Assembly (NCBI GenBank): GCA_036389375.1
Contig: DASVQA010000115.1
Location: 1-9,610 of the forward strand
DNA length: 9,610 nucleotides
Reading direction: 5' to 3'
From: QHXQ01 sp036389375
GTDB lineage: Bacteria > Acidobacteriota > Blastocatellia > Pyrinomonadales > Pyrinomonadaceae
Positions 1-7,321 of this stretch are shown here, piece after piece. The notes below the pieces were generated by a model. That model was not told the DNA's origin. It searched no databases and saw only the letters and a list, made by a program, of their open reading frames with translations. Numbering within the stretch: position 1 is the stretch's first letter; every line of letters starts with the position of its first letter. The position numbers and the translations under genes are program-made.

Positions 1-1
1 C

Positions 2-82
2 GTCGGCAAGACCCTGCGCTTGCCCTCCTACAGCACGACGCTCACGGGCGAGAACGCCGGCATCGTGCCGCCGAACATTTGA
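2..82 (+). CDS. 3' end of an unidentified upstream gene (partial)
   Basis: An open frame enters from the left edge and gives 26 residues ending ENAGIVPPNI before a TGA at 80-82. High-GC codon use matches the genes downstream. It is on the same strand and ends 99 bases before tadZ. In Tad loci the gene before tadZ/cpaE is often the secretin (rcpA/cpaC), cpaB or a TadE/TadG pseudopilin, so one of these is a reasonable guess. The visible tail contains no motif that decides between them, and I do not assign a product. Confidence 0.6.
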   Translation, partial: VGKTLRLPSYSTTLTGENAGIVPPNI

Positions 83-88
83 AAAGCG

Positions 89-162
89 GTGACAAGTGAC
101 GAGTGACCAGCAGACACTTGTTTTAACTCGTCACTTGCCACCCGTCACTCGTCACTCATCAC
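89..162. repeat. Heptamer-repeat inverted element 1 (GTGACGA type)
   Basis: Three direct copies of a 7-base unit lie at 89-109 (GTGACAA, GTGACGA, GTGACCA). After an 18-base spacer, five copies of the reverse complement follow at 128-162 (TCGTCAC, TTGCCAC, CCGTCAC, TCGTCAC, TCATCAC). The two arms could pair into an imperfect stem. The element fills almost all of the gap before tadZ and ends 19 bases from its start codon. There is no T-tract after the stem, so it is not an obvious intrinsic terminator. Heptameric short tandem repeats are known from cyanobacterial intergenic DNA. Whether this is a related class is unknown. Confidence 0.8.
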
Positions 163-181
163 TGCTGTCAGGGTTGGACAC

Positions 182-1429
182 ATGAACGCACTCAATTTTG
201 TCATTCTCAGCACGGGGCTGGACACCTTCAAAGAGTTGCGCGAGGCGCTCGCGGCGGACGAGCGCACGCGGCTGCTCGCCGGGGGCGACGATAGCGAACA
301 ACTCCACGCAGAGATCGTGCGGCTGCGACCCGACGCCGCCATCGTTACACTGCCCGAAGCGCAGATCGAAGCGACGCTCCGTTACGTCGAGCGGCTCAGC
401 GTCGAATGTCCGCAGACGGCGATCATCTGTGCCTCGCGCGATGCCTCGCCCGATCTGATTCTGCGCTCGCTGCGGGCCGGCGCGCGCGAATTTTTGCGCT
501 TGCCCCTGCGCGCCGACGAGTTCCGCACCGTCCTCGACCGCACCGCCGAGTTCAGCGCGGGTCAGGTCGAAGCGCCGAAGCAGCGCGGGCGCGCGGTCGC
601 CGTCTTTTCCAGCAAGGGCGGCTGCGGCACGTCGTTTATCGCCGCCAATATCGCCGCCACGATCAACGCGCCGACCGTGCTCGTTGACCTCAATTTGCAG
701 GCCGGCGATCTTGCGCTCTACCTCGGCGTCGAACCGAAATTCTCCATCGCCGATCTGGTCGAGAAACGCGCCAGCGCCGACGCCGGGATGCTCAAGTCGC
801 TCGTTGCGCCGCACACCTCAAACCTCGCGCTCTTGGCCGCGCCGCGCGAAGCCGACCTCGCCGACGACATCGAACCGGAACACATCTTCGAGGTGATCCA
901 ACTGCTGCGCGAGCACTATGCCTACGTCGTGCTCGATCCGCAGCACACGTTCGACGCCATTACACTCGCCGCGCTCGACCAGGTGGACGAGATCGTGCTT
1001 GTGCTGACGCTCGACATACCCGCCATTCGCAGCGCGCAGCGCACGCTCGCCATCTTCGACCGGCTCGGCTACCCGCGCCATAAAGTCCGCATCGTCGTCA
1101 ATCGCTGGTCGAAGCAGATCGAACTGGACGTGCGGCAGGTCGAACGCTATCTCGGCGAGCGCGTCACCGGCTACATCCAGAGCGACTACAACACGGCCGT
1201 CAATTCGATCAATCTGGGCCAGCCGCTCGTCACCTCGAACCCCGCGTCGCGCATCGCGCAGGAGCTACGCCAGATCGCCGCGAGCGTCACGGGCGCAGCG
1301 CAGGAACTGGCCGAAGCAGCACCGCGCCGCAGCTTCCTCGGCGGCGTCTTCCAACGCCGCAAGGGCGCACAAGCCGCGTTCGCGCTGCCCGACCGGCTCG
1401 ATAAAGACAAAGCACCGGCCGCCGTCTAA
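182..1429 (+). CDS. tadZ: TadZ/CpaE-like pilus assembly ATPase
   Basis: 415 aa. TadZ/CpaE proteins sit at the inner membrane or pole and position the Tad secretion machine. Residues about 4-125 look like a degenerate response-regulator receiver (alternating hydrophobic strands, ending in the typical REFLRLPL segment). Residues about 136-370 are a ParA/MinD-type ATPase: P-loop FSSKGGCGTSF at 143-152, strand VLVDLNLQAGD at 166-176 with D169, YVVLDPQ at 248-254, and VRIVVNRW at 302-309. The P-loop keeps the deviant-Walker signature lysine (K145), but T150 stands where the usual second lysine would be. Departures of this kind are known in the TadZ family, so nucleotide handling may be weak or altered. 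The tail after about 375 is unconserved and basic. ATG 182 is the only usable start, since stops lie in frame upstream, and no clear Shine-Dalgarno precedes it. tadA follows after 36 bases. Confidence 0.93.
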   Translation: MNALNFVILSTGLDTFKELREALAADERTRLLAGGDDSEQLHAEIVRLRPDAAIVTLPEAQIEATLRYVERLSVECPQTAIICASRDASPDLILRSLRAGAREFLRLPLRADEFRTVLDRTAEFSAGQVEAPKQRGRAVAVFSSKGGCGTSFIAANIAATINAPTVLVDLNLQAGDLALYLGVEPKFSIADLVEKRASADAGMLKSLVAPHTSNLALLAAPREADLADDIEPEHIFEVIQLLREHYAYVVLDPQHTFDAITLAALDQVDEIVLVLTLDIPAIRSAQRTLAIFDRLGYPRHKVRIVVNRWSKQIELDVRQVERYLGERVTGYIQSDYNTAVNSINLGQPLVTSNPASRIAQELRQIAASVTGAAQELAEAAPRRSFLGGVFQRRKGAQAAFALPDRLDKDKAPAAV

Positions 1430-1465
1430 CGAACTTAAATTTCCGAGCACCGACAACGAAACGTC

Positions 1466-2821
1466 ATGTCATTACGCGAACGACTCATCAGGGAAACGAA
1501 TCCGGTGGTAGCCGGCACGACGCGCACGAGCGTCAACGGCGACGACGCCGGCATGGCGCAGCACACCTTTCAGGAGATGAAGGCGCGGCTGCACCGCGCG
1601 ATCATCAACCGGATGGACTTGACCAAGCTCGGCCAGCTAGAGCCGGAGCAGTTGCGCTCGGAAGTCTCGCGCCTTGCCGAAGGCCTGATCGCGGTCGAGA
1701 ACGCGCCGCTCTCGGCCACGGAGCGCGAGCGGCTGGTGGAAGAAGTCCGGCACGAGTTGTTCGGCTTGGGGCCGCTTGAGCCGCTGCTGGCCGACCCGAC
1801 CATCTCCGACATTCTGGTTAACGCGCCGCAGAACATCTACATCGAGCGGCGCGGCCGACTCGAACGCACCGACGTGGCCTTCAAGGACGACGAACACCTG
1901 ATGCGCGTCATCGAGCGCATCGTCTCGTCCGTCGGCCGCCGCATAGACGAATCCTCCCCAATGGTGGACGCGCGCCTCGCGGACGGCTCGCGCGTCAACG
2001 CGATCATTCCGCCGCTCGCGCTCGACGGCCCCGTGCTCTCGATCCGGCGTTTCGGCGCAGACCCTTTGCGCATGGCCAAGCTCATCGAGATCGGCGCGCT
2101 CACCAAAGACATCGCCGATATGTTCGAGATGTGCGTGCGTGCGCGTTTGAATGTCCTCATCTCCGGCGGGACGGGCGCGGGCAAGACGACGCTCCTCAAC
2201 GCGCTCTCCGCTTTCATTCCCGAAGACCAGCGCATCGTGACGATTGAAGACTCGGCCGAGCTTCAGTTGCAGCAGCCGCACGTCGTCCGGCTCGAAACGC
2301 GCCCGCCCAACATCGAAGGGCGCGGCGAAGTCACGCAACGCGACCTCGTCAAGAACGCGCTGCGTATGCGCCCCGACCGCATCGTGATCGGCGAAGTGCG
2401 CGGCGGCGAAGCCATAGACATGCTGCAAGCGATGAACACGGGGCACGACGGCTCGCTCACGACCGTCCACGCCAACACGCCGCGCGACGCGCTGACGCGG
2501 CTTGAGACGATGATCCAGATGACCGGCATGCGGCTCTCGGATCGCGCCATGCGCCAGCAGATCGCCTCGGCCCTGAATCTGGTCATACAGGCCGCGCGCC
2601 TCTCAGACGGCACGCGCCGCGTCACCTCCATCTCGGAGATCACGGGCATGGAGGGCGAGACGATCACGATGCAGGAGATATTCCAGTTCGAGCGCAAGGG
2701 CATGGACAAGGACGGGCATGTCATCGGGCGCTTCCGCCCGACCGGCGTGCGCCCGCGCTTCGCCGAACGTTTGAAGGTTTACGGCATGCAGTTGCCACGC
2801 ATTTTCTTTGAAGAGATGTAA
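1466..2821 (+). CDS. tadA: TadA/CpaF secretion-type ATPase of the Tad pilus
   Basis: 451 aa, the usual CpaF length. It is the cytoplasmic hexameric motor that powers Tad pilus assembly (GspE/VirB11 superfamily). Residues about 34-110 are the helical N-terminal region typical of CpaF. The core holds all catalytic boxes: Walker A ISGGTGAGKTT (232-242, K240), the acidic box TIEDSAELQL (259-268), Walker B RIVIGEVRGGE (305-315, E310) and the His box GHDGSLTTVHA (326-336). It therefore looks fully active. ATG 1466 has no strong ribosome-binding site. Residues 1-30 are not conserved-looking, and M30 (1553) is an alternative start. The stop codon overlaps the Shine-Dalgarno of tadB, so translation of the two is probably coupled. 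Confidence 0.97.
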   Translation: MSLRERLIRETNPVVAGTTRTSVNGDDAGMAQHTFQEMKARLHRAIINRMDLTKLGQLEPEQLRSEVSRLAEGLIAVENAPLSATERERLVEEVRHELFGLGPLEPLLADPTISDILVNAPQNIYIERRGRLERTDVAFKDDEHLMRVIERIVSSVGRRIDESSPMVDARLADGSRVNAIIPPLALDGPVLSIRRFGADPLRMAKLIEIGALTKDIADMFEMCVRARLNVLISGGTGAGKTTLLNALSAFIPEDQRIVTIEDSAELQLQQPHVVRLETRPPNIEGRGEVTQRDLVKNALRMRPDRIVIGEVRGGEAIDMLQAMNTGHDGSLTTVHANTPRDALTRLETMIQMTGMRLSDRAMRQQIASALNLVIQAARLSDGTRRVTSISEITGMEGETITMQEIFQFERKGMDKDGHVIGRFRPTGVRPRFAERLKVYGMQLPRIFFEEM

Positions 2822-2824
2822 GGA
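2819..2824 (+). promoter_or_regulatory. Ribosome-binding site deciding the tadB start
   Basis: TAAGGA overlaps the tadA stop codon (TAA 2819-2821) and lies 10 bases before ATG 2835. It supports ATG 2835 over the upstream in-frame TTG at 2808, which would sit inside the tadA end and lacks its own ribosome-binding site. Confidence 0.7.
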
Positions 2825-2834
2825 TTCGCTCGCC

Positions 2835-3797
2835 ATGATCCCTTTTCTGGTTTTTACCTTCTGTCTGTTTCTCACGTTCGCGGCGTATCTGGTCGCCACG
2901 CGCGGCACGGAGCAGCGCCGCGTGCGTTTGCAGCAGCGACTGGCGGAAGCCCTACTGCACTCGGCGCACGCCGCCGACGTGGACGTGCAACTCGCGCGGC
3001 AGGAGTTGCTGAGCGAGATTCCGTTGATGAATCGCGCGCTGCTGAACCTGTCTGTCGCCACGCGCCTCAGGCAGATGCTCGATCAGGCCGATCTGCACAT
3101 CACGGTCACGCGGCTCGTCATGTTTGCCGCGATGGCGGGGATGCTCGCGGGGCTGGCCGCTTCGATGCTGACGATCTCAATCGTCGTGATCATCGCCGCC
3201 GCGCTCACGGCCTGCGCGCTGCCCTTCGTCCACGTCTGGTGGAAACGGCGACAACGCCTGCACCTCTTCCTCGAACAACTGCCGGACTCGCTGGAATTGA
3301 TGAGCCGCGCGCTGCAAGCCGGGCACGCTTTTGCCGAATCGCTCCACATGATCGCCACCGAGATGCCCGACCCGGTCGCCACCGAGTTTCGCAAAACTTA
3401 CGAGGAACAGAATCTCGGTCTGTCGCTCAAGCTTGCGCTCGAAAATCTATCGGCGCGCATCCCGCTGCTCGATCTGAAAATGTGCATCACGGCCATCATG
3501 ATCCAGCGCGAGACGGGCGGCAATCTCGCCGAAATTTTAGAGAAGGTCGCGCAGACGATCCGCGAGCGCTTCCGCATCATGGAAGATTTGAAGACGCTGA
3601 CCACGAGTTCGCGCATGTCTGCGTGGATTCTCTGCGGCTTGCCGATCTTCGTCGCGCTCGCCGTCACCGTGCTCAACCCCGACTACATGAGCGTGCTCTG
3701 GCGCGACCCGCGCGGGCACTACCTGATCGCCGCCGCCATGGGGCTGCAACTGACCGGCATGCTCGTCGTGCGGAAGATTCTGAGGATCAAAATCTGA
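2835..3797 (+). CDS. tadB: TadB inner-membrane platform protein
   Basis: 320 aa from ATG 2835. Together with TadC it forms the inner-membrane platform on which the TadA motor acts (type II secretion F family). Membrane segments are predicted near residues 2-21, 93-113, 114-135, 263-281 and 297-313. The cytoplasmic T2SF helical domain spans about 143-262 and shows the family pattern LEQLPDSLELMSRALQAGH (146-164) and MIQRETGGNLAEIL (222-235). An in-frame TTG at 2808 would add nine residues (KRCKDSLA after the initiator) ahead of the hydrophobic segment. The Shine-Dalgarno at 2819-2824 argues against it. The gene lies 13 bases after tadA. TadC is a paralogue with a similar start, each opening with a short hydrophobic stretch followed by a basic segment. 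Confidence 0.95.
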   Translation: MIPFLVFTFCLFLTFAAYLVATRGTEQRRVRLQQRLAEALLHSAHAADVDVQLARQELLSEIPLMNRALLNLSVATRLRQMLDQADLHITVTRLVMFAAMAGMLAGLAASMLTISIVVIIAAALTACALPFVHVWWKRRQRLHLFLEQLPDSLELMSRALQAGHAFAESLHMIATEMPDPVATEFRKTYEEQNLGLSLKLALENLSARIPLLDLKMCITAIMIQRETGGNLAEILEKVAQTIRERFRIMEDLKTLTTSSRMSAWILCGLPIFVALAVTVLNPDYMSVLWRDPRGHYLIAAAMGLQLTGMLVVRKILRIKI

Positions 3798-3803
3798 AGA
3801 GGA

Positions 3804-3907
3804 GTAGCCAGTAGCCAGTAGTCAGTAGCAAAACATGGCTGACCTTGAAAGCTGCTGACGAGGGCAACACGACGACGCACGAGAAACCTACTGGCAACTG
3901 ACGACTA
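3804..3907. repeat. Heptamer-repeat inverted element 2 (GTAGCCA type)
   Basis: Four direct 7-base copies lie at 3804-3831 (GTAGCCA, GTAGCCA, GTAGTCA, GTAGCAA). A 56-base spacer follows, then inverted copies at 3888-3907 (CTAC, TGGCAAC, TGACGAC, TA). The element occupies the tadB-tadC gap, starts 6 bases after the tadB stop and ends 6 bases before the tadC ATG. It has the same design as the element before tadZ but a different heptamer. The spacer shows no convincing reading frame or promoter that I can defend. No T-tract follows the right arm. Confidence 0.78.
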
Positions 3908-3913
3908 ATCATT

Positions 3914-4855
3914 ATGCTGCTCATCATCATTTCAACTTTCATCTGTTTCACGTTCGGCGCGCTGGCGGTTTACTGGGTGATGTTCCGCCCGGCCAGTGCG
4001 GCGACGGAGCGTCTGCGGCGCATGAGCGAGACGGAGCAGGGCGCGGGCGCACAGGCGCTGACGTTGACCGCGCCGACGGTGAGCGACGGCCCCGTGGCTG
4101 CGCTGGCCGAGCGCGTGGCCGGGCCGCTCCACAGGCTTGCGCCGCCGTCGGCGGCCGAAGCGCAGAAGCTACAGAAGCAGTTGATGCAGGCAGGCTATCG
4201 CTCGCCGAACGCGCCCATCACTTTTCGCGCCGTGCAATTGTGCGCGCTGGTCGCTTTGCCGGGTGTGGTGGCGCTCGTGTGCGCGCTTCTTGCGCGCCCG
4301 CTGTCGAGCGCGCTTAGCTGGATTCTGGTTGCGTTCGTCGCGGGCTTCTTTCTGCCGCGCTACGTCCTGCGCAAAGCCATCAAGGGCCGGCAGCAGCGCG
4401 TGCGCTGGGGCTTGGCGGACGCGCTCGACCTGATGGTCGTCTCCGTCGAGGCGGGCTTGGGGCTAAACGCCGCGATGGTGCGCGTCGGCGACGAGTTGAA
4501 GGAAGTACACAGGGACATCAGCGACGAGTTCGAGTTGTGCAATCTGGAAATCCGCGTGGGGCGCGAGCGCGACGAGGCGCTGCGTAATCTGGCGGAGCGC
4601 ACGGGCGTGGACGATCTGCGCAGCCTCGTCGCCATGCTCATTCAGGCCGACCGCTTCGGCACGTCCATCGCGCGCGCGGTGCGCGTCTATGCCGACAGTC
4701 TGCGCACGAAGCGGCGGCAGCGTGCGGAGCAGGCGGCGCAGAAGGCGGCCGTGAAACTGCTGTTTCCGCTCTCGTGCTTTCTGTTTCCCACGCTCTTTAT
4801 CGCCATTCTCGGCCCCGCAGCCCTGAACCTCATAGACACGTTCGGCAAGATGTAA
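3914..4855 (+). CDS. tadC: TadC inner-membrane platform protein
   Basis: 313 aa. It is the second T2SF-family platform protein of the Tad machine, partner of TadB. Hydrophobic segments are near 2-23, 105-127, 131-149 and 281-303. The T2SF domain runs from about 166 to 292 with LADALDLMVVSVEAGLGL (167-184) and MLIQADRFGTSIARAVRV (241-258), the standard TadC signatures. A linker rich in Ala and Pro lies between residues about 40 and 85. ATG 3914 directly follows the second heptamer element and no Shine-Dalgarno is visible, so initiation may be leaderless-like, SD-independent or dependent on local structure. The TPR gene follows after 22 bases. Confidence 0.95.
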   Translation: MLLIIISTFICFTFGALAVYWVMFRPASAATERLRRMSETEQGAGAQALTLTAPTVSDGPVAALAERVAGPLHRLAPPSAAEAQKLQKQLMQAGYRSPNAPITFRAVQLCALVALPGVVALVCALLARPLSSALSWILVAFVAGFFLPRYVLRKAIKGRQQRVRWGLADALDLMVVSVEAGLGLNAAMVRVGDELKEVHRDISDEFELCNLEIRVGRERDEALRNLAERTGVDDLRSLVAMLIQADRFGTSIARAVRVYADSLRTKRRQRAEQAAQKAAVKLLFPLSCFLFPTLFIAILGPAALNLIDTFGKM

Positions 4856-4877
4856 ACGGGGAGGTCTCGAAACGATC

Positions 4878-5864
4878 ATGCGTAATCGCACCATCAACGC
4901 TTTTCTCATCGCGCTCGTCCTGACGCTCGGCGCAACCACCTTCTGGACGGCGGGCACAACGGGGCGCGACGGCGACGACGCGGCCAACATCGTCGCTGAT
5001 GGCGGTTCAGCCGTCGGCGCATCAGACGACGCGGCGGGCACGGAAGCGCCGAAGAAGAAGAAGGGCGGCGGCTTCTTTCGTGCGCTGAAAGCACCGTTCA
5101 AAGCGGTGGGCCGCTTGTTCGGCGGGCATGACGATAAGATCGCGCGGCTGTCGGAGAAGGACGTGCGGCAGTTTGAGAGTGCGAACGTGGAGCGCGTCAA
5201 TGATGCGCGCAACCCTGAAGTCGCGGCGTCGAACGAGGCCGGGACGGCGCGCGAACATTTCGAGCGCGGGCGGACGCTCTTGGACGCCGGCCAGTTGAAC
5301 GAAGCCATCAGCGAGTTGTCGCGCGCCGCCGCGCTCGACCCGAAGATGAAGCAGGCGCACAGCCTCTTAGCGCGCGCCTACGACCGCAAGGGGCTGCCCG
5401 AACAGGCGCGCAGATCGTTTGACCGCGCGCTCGACGAAGCGCCCGACGACCCGCAGACCTTAAACGACCTCGGCTACACGCTCTATCTCAACGGGCAGTA
5501 TCGCGCCGCCGTTGATCGCTTGAAGCGCGCCGCCCGGCTTGCGCCCACAGACGAGCGCATCCTGAACAACCTCGCGCTCGCGCAATGCCGGCTCGGCAAG
5601 TTTGGCGATGCCTACAGGAATTTTGCGCGCGCGGGCGGCGAGTTCAACGGTCGCCTGAACACGGCGGCGCTCGCTGAACGCATGGGGCACGATGCGGACG
5701 CCATCGCGCAGTATGAAGGTGCGCGGCGGCTGCAACCCGACTCGGCGGCCGTCCTGCGCCGCCTTGCAGACCTCTATCGCCGCGTCGGGCAAAGCGAGAA
5801 GGCCGAAGAAGCGCAGCACGCACTCATGAGCGCGAAAAACGAAAGCGCGGCCGGGCGCGATTAA
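4878..5864 (+). CDS. tadD: TadD-like tetratricopeptide protein
   Basis: 328 aa. Its position directly after tadC and its TPR content match TadD, a protein thought to aid secretin assembly at the outer membrane. Residues 7-24 form a hydrophobic export signal or anchor. Residues 57-83 are a striking basic and aromatic block (PKKKKGGGFFRALK, then APFKAVGRLFGG). TPR units follow from about 125: 125-155, 159-189 and 193-223 are clear, 227-258 and 260-287 are degenerate, and 290-318 is clear. Unlike typical TadD lipoproteins, the N-terminus has no cysteine, so no lipobox exists. It would be periplasmic or anchored by its N-terminal helix. GGGGAGG at 4858-4864 is a possible, rather distant ribosome-binding site. 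The N-terminal architecture differs enough that the exact equivalence to TadD is inferred from context. Confidence 0.82.
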   Translation: MRNRTINAFLIALVLTLGATTFWTAGTTGRDGDDAANIVADGGSAVGASDDAAGTEAPKKKKGGGFFRALKAPFKAVGRLFGGHDDKIARLSEKDVRQFESANVERVNDARNPEVAASNEAGTAREHFERGRTLLDAGQLNEAISELSRAAALDPKMKQAHSLLARAYDRKGLPEQARRSFDRALDEAPDDPQTLNDLGYTLYLNGQYRAAVDRLKRAARLAPTDERILNNLALAQCRLGKFGDAYRNFARAGGEFNGRLNTAALAERMGHDADAIAQYEGARRLQPDSAAVLRRLADLYRRVGQSEKAEEAQHALMSAKNESAAGRD

Positions 5865-5873
5865 CTGACGGAG

Positions 5874-5880
5874 AGAAGGA
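5874..5880 (+). promoter_or_regulatory. Strong ribosome-binding site of the AAA+ gene
   Basis: AGAAGGA, part of a purine run from 5870, lies 7 bases before ATG 5888. It is the best Shine-Dalgarno in the window and fixes this start. It may mean the AAA+ gene is translated more strongly than tadZ or tadC, which lack one. Confidence 0.65.
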
Positions 5881-5887
5881 TTTAGCA

Positions 5888-7321
5888 ATGACGCAGACAA
5901 CCATCCTGTCGCGCGTGGAGATCGAGAGCATGGGGCCGCCCGTGCCCGAAGAGTTGAGCGAGACGGACGTGTCCGAGAGCTTCCTCTCCGGCCTTGCGCT
6001 CAAACTGGTGGCGCAGTTGGCCGAGCCGACGACCACGCACATCGCGGCCGAGATTCATCTGCCGCGCGCCTTGACCGAAGAACTGCTCTACCGGCTGACG
6101 CGCGAGAAACTGATCGAAGTGCGCGCGCAGACGGCCGTCGGCGCGACGCGCTACGCCATACTTGAGCGCGGTTGGGAACGGCTTGAACGCGCACAAGCCT
6201 TGTGCGGTTATAGCGGCCCTGCGCCGGTCTCGCTGCGCGACTACGCGCACATGATGCGTTTGCAGGCCGTCCCCGCCAGACCGGCGACGATGGCGAGCGT
6301 GCGCGCCGCCATGCGCGACCTTGTCCTGCCCGACTCGCTGTTGCAGACGGTCGGCTGCGTCGTCAACTCGCGGCGCTCGCTCTTTCTGACGGGGCCGCCG
6401 GGCACGGGCAAGACGGCCGTGGCCGAGCGCATCAATCAGGGTCTCGCCGGGCACATCTGGATTCCTTACGCCATCGAAGTTGACGCGCAGATCATTCGCA
6501 TCTTCGACACGCATAATCATCGGCCGGTGGCCGTGAGTAATCTGCCGGCCGAGTTCGACCGGCGCTGGGTCTGCATCGAGCGCCCGCTCGTCATCGTCGG
6601 CGGCGAGTTGACGCTTCAGAACACAGACCTCGTGTGGAGCGCGGCGGCGCGCTTTTACGAAGCGCCGTTTCAGATGAAGTCGAACGGCGGCACGCTCGTC
6701 ATAGACGACTTCGGGCGGCAACGCTGTGCGCCGCACGATCTCTTGAATCGCTGGATCGTGCCGCTTGAGCGCCGCGTTGATTATTTGACGCTGCACACGG
6801 GCAAGAAGATCGAAGTGCCGTTTGAGCAGTTGGTCGTCTTCTCGACCAACTTGGACGAGAAGGATCTGGTTGACGAAGCGTTTCTGCGGCGCATGGGTTA
6901 TCGCGCGCGCGTCGAAGCGCCGACGCCCGCCGCTTACAGCGAGATATTCCGCCGCGCGGCGTTCGCACGCGGCATGCGCGTGGAACAGGCGACACTCGAT
7001 CACGTGCTCAACAACTACATGATCGAGCACCGGCAGATGAAAGCCTGCGAGCCGCGCGACCTGTTGGAGCGCGTCACGGACATCTGTCTCTTCGAGGGGC
7101 TGCCGATTGAATTGACGCCGCGCGTGCTCGACGGTGCTTGGCGCAACTACTTCGGCGCGTCGCACGGCTTCCACACGCAGGACGTGGAGCGCCGCGCGAC
7201 GGGCGAGCTACGCACCTCAGGCGCGCTGCGGCCGGCGGCGACGCTCCCTAACGCGACGCGCAAAACTGCCGAGCTAAACCGACCGACCGAACAAGCCGAT
7301 GTTGACCCGCTGCAAGTTTAA
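5888..7321 (+). CDS. AAA+ ATPase with N-terminal winged-helix domain
   Basis: 477 aa, no signal peptide, so cytoplasmic. Residues about 30-100 form a likely winged helix (LALKLVAQLAEP, then a recognition-helix-like LTEELLYRLTREKLIEV, then wing and RYAILERGWERL). The AAA+ core runs from about 145 to 400: Walker A GPPGTGKTA (169-177, K175), Walker B GGTLVIDDFG (267-276, with D273-D274 where D-E is usual), sensor-1 FSTNLD (318-323, N321), an arginine-finger candidate in EAFLRRMGY (330-338), and a sensor-2 candidate in EPRDLLERV (388-396). This resembles MoxR-like or helicase-loader-like bacterial AAA+ proteins, but I cannot name a characterised family. The C-tail after about 425 is low in structure. 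It lies 23 bases after the TPR gene and overlaps the transglycosylase gene by 23 bases. Context suggests a chaperone or regulator of Tad assembly. A DNA-binding role is an alternative. Confidence 0.85.
   Translation: MTQTTILSRVEIESMGPPVPEELSETDVSESFLSGLALKLVAQLAEPTTTHIAAEIHLPRALTEELLYRLTREKLIEVRAQTAVGATRYAILERGWERLERAQALCGYSGPAPVSLRDYAHMMRLQAVPARPATMASVRAAMRDLVLPDSLLQTVGCVVNSRRSLFLTGPPGTGKTAVAERINQGLAGHIWIPYAIEVDAQIIRIFDTHNHRPVAVSNLPAEFDRRWVCIERPLVIVGGELTLQNTDLVWSAAARFYEAPFQMKSNGGTLVIDDFGRQRCAPHDLLNRWIVPLERRVDYLTLHTGKKIEVPFEQLVVFSTNLDEKDLVDEAFLRRMGYRARVEAPTPAAYSEIFRRAAFARGMRVEQATLDHVLNNYMIEHRQMKACEPRDLLERVTDICLFEGLPIELTPRVLDGAWRNYFGASHGFHTQDVERRATGELRTSGALRPAATLPNATRKTAELNRPTEQADVDPLQV

Noticed and set aside
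89..162. CRISPR array or intrinsic terminator
   Set aside because: Units are 7 bases with no spacers of CRISPR size, the orientation flips midway, and no T-tract follows the stem.
83..181. Sigma-70 promoter before tadZ (TTGTTT near 119)
   Set aside because: No matching -10 box at 16-18 bases. The region is dominated by the heptamer repeats, so I could not defend a promoter.
152..814. Antisense reading frame (220 codons) opposite tadZ
   Set aside because: Shadow of the tadZ codon pattern. No motif, and it begins inside a confirmed gene.
1430..1465. Regulatory site in the AT-rich gap between tadZ and tadA
   Set aside because: Only 36 bases with a short AACTTAAATTT stretch and no recognisable box, repeat or ribosome-binding site.
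2808..2834. TTG start for tadB upstream of ATG 2835
   Set aside because: It overlaps the tadA end, has no ribosome-binding site, and would put a charged extension before the first membrane segment. ATG 2835 has TAAGGA at good spacing.
3239..3814. Plus-strand frame of 191 codons within tadB
   Set aside because: Arg-rich out-of-frame translation of the T2SF domain. tadB itself has conserved motifs throughout.
4463..5308. Antisense reading frame crossing the tadC-tadD junction
   Set aside because: It spans two well-supported genes, is rich in Ser/Arg/Pro, and shows no domain or start signal.
5882..7174. Long antisense reading frame (430 codons) opposite the AAA+ gene
   Set aside because: The plus-strand frame has clear AAA+ motifs and a strong ribosome-binding site. 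The antisense protein is Arg/His-rich with no motifs, typical of the mirror frame in GC-rich genes.
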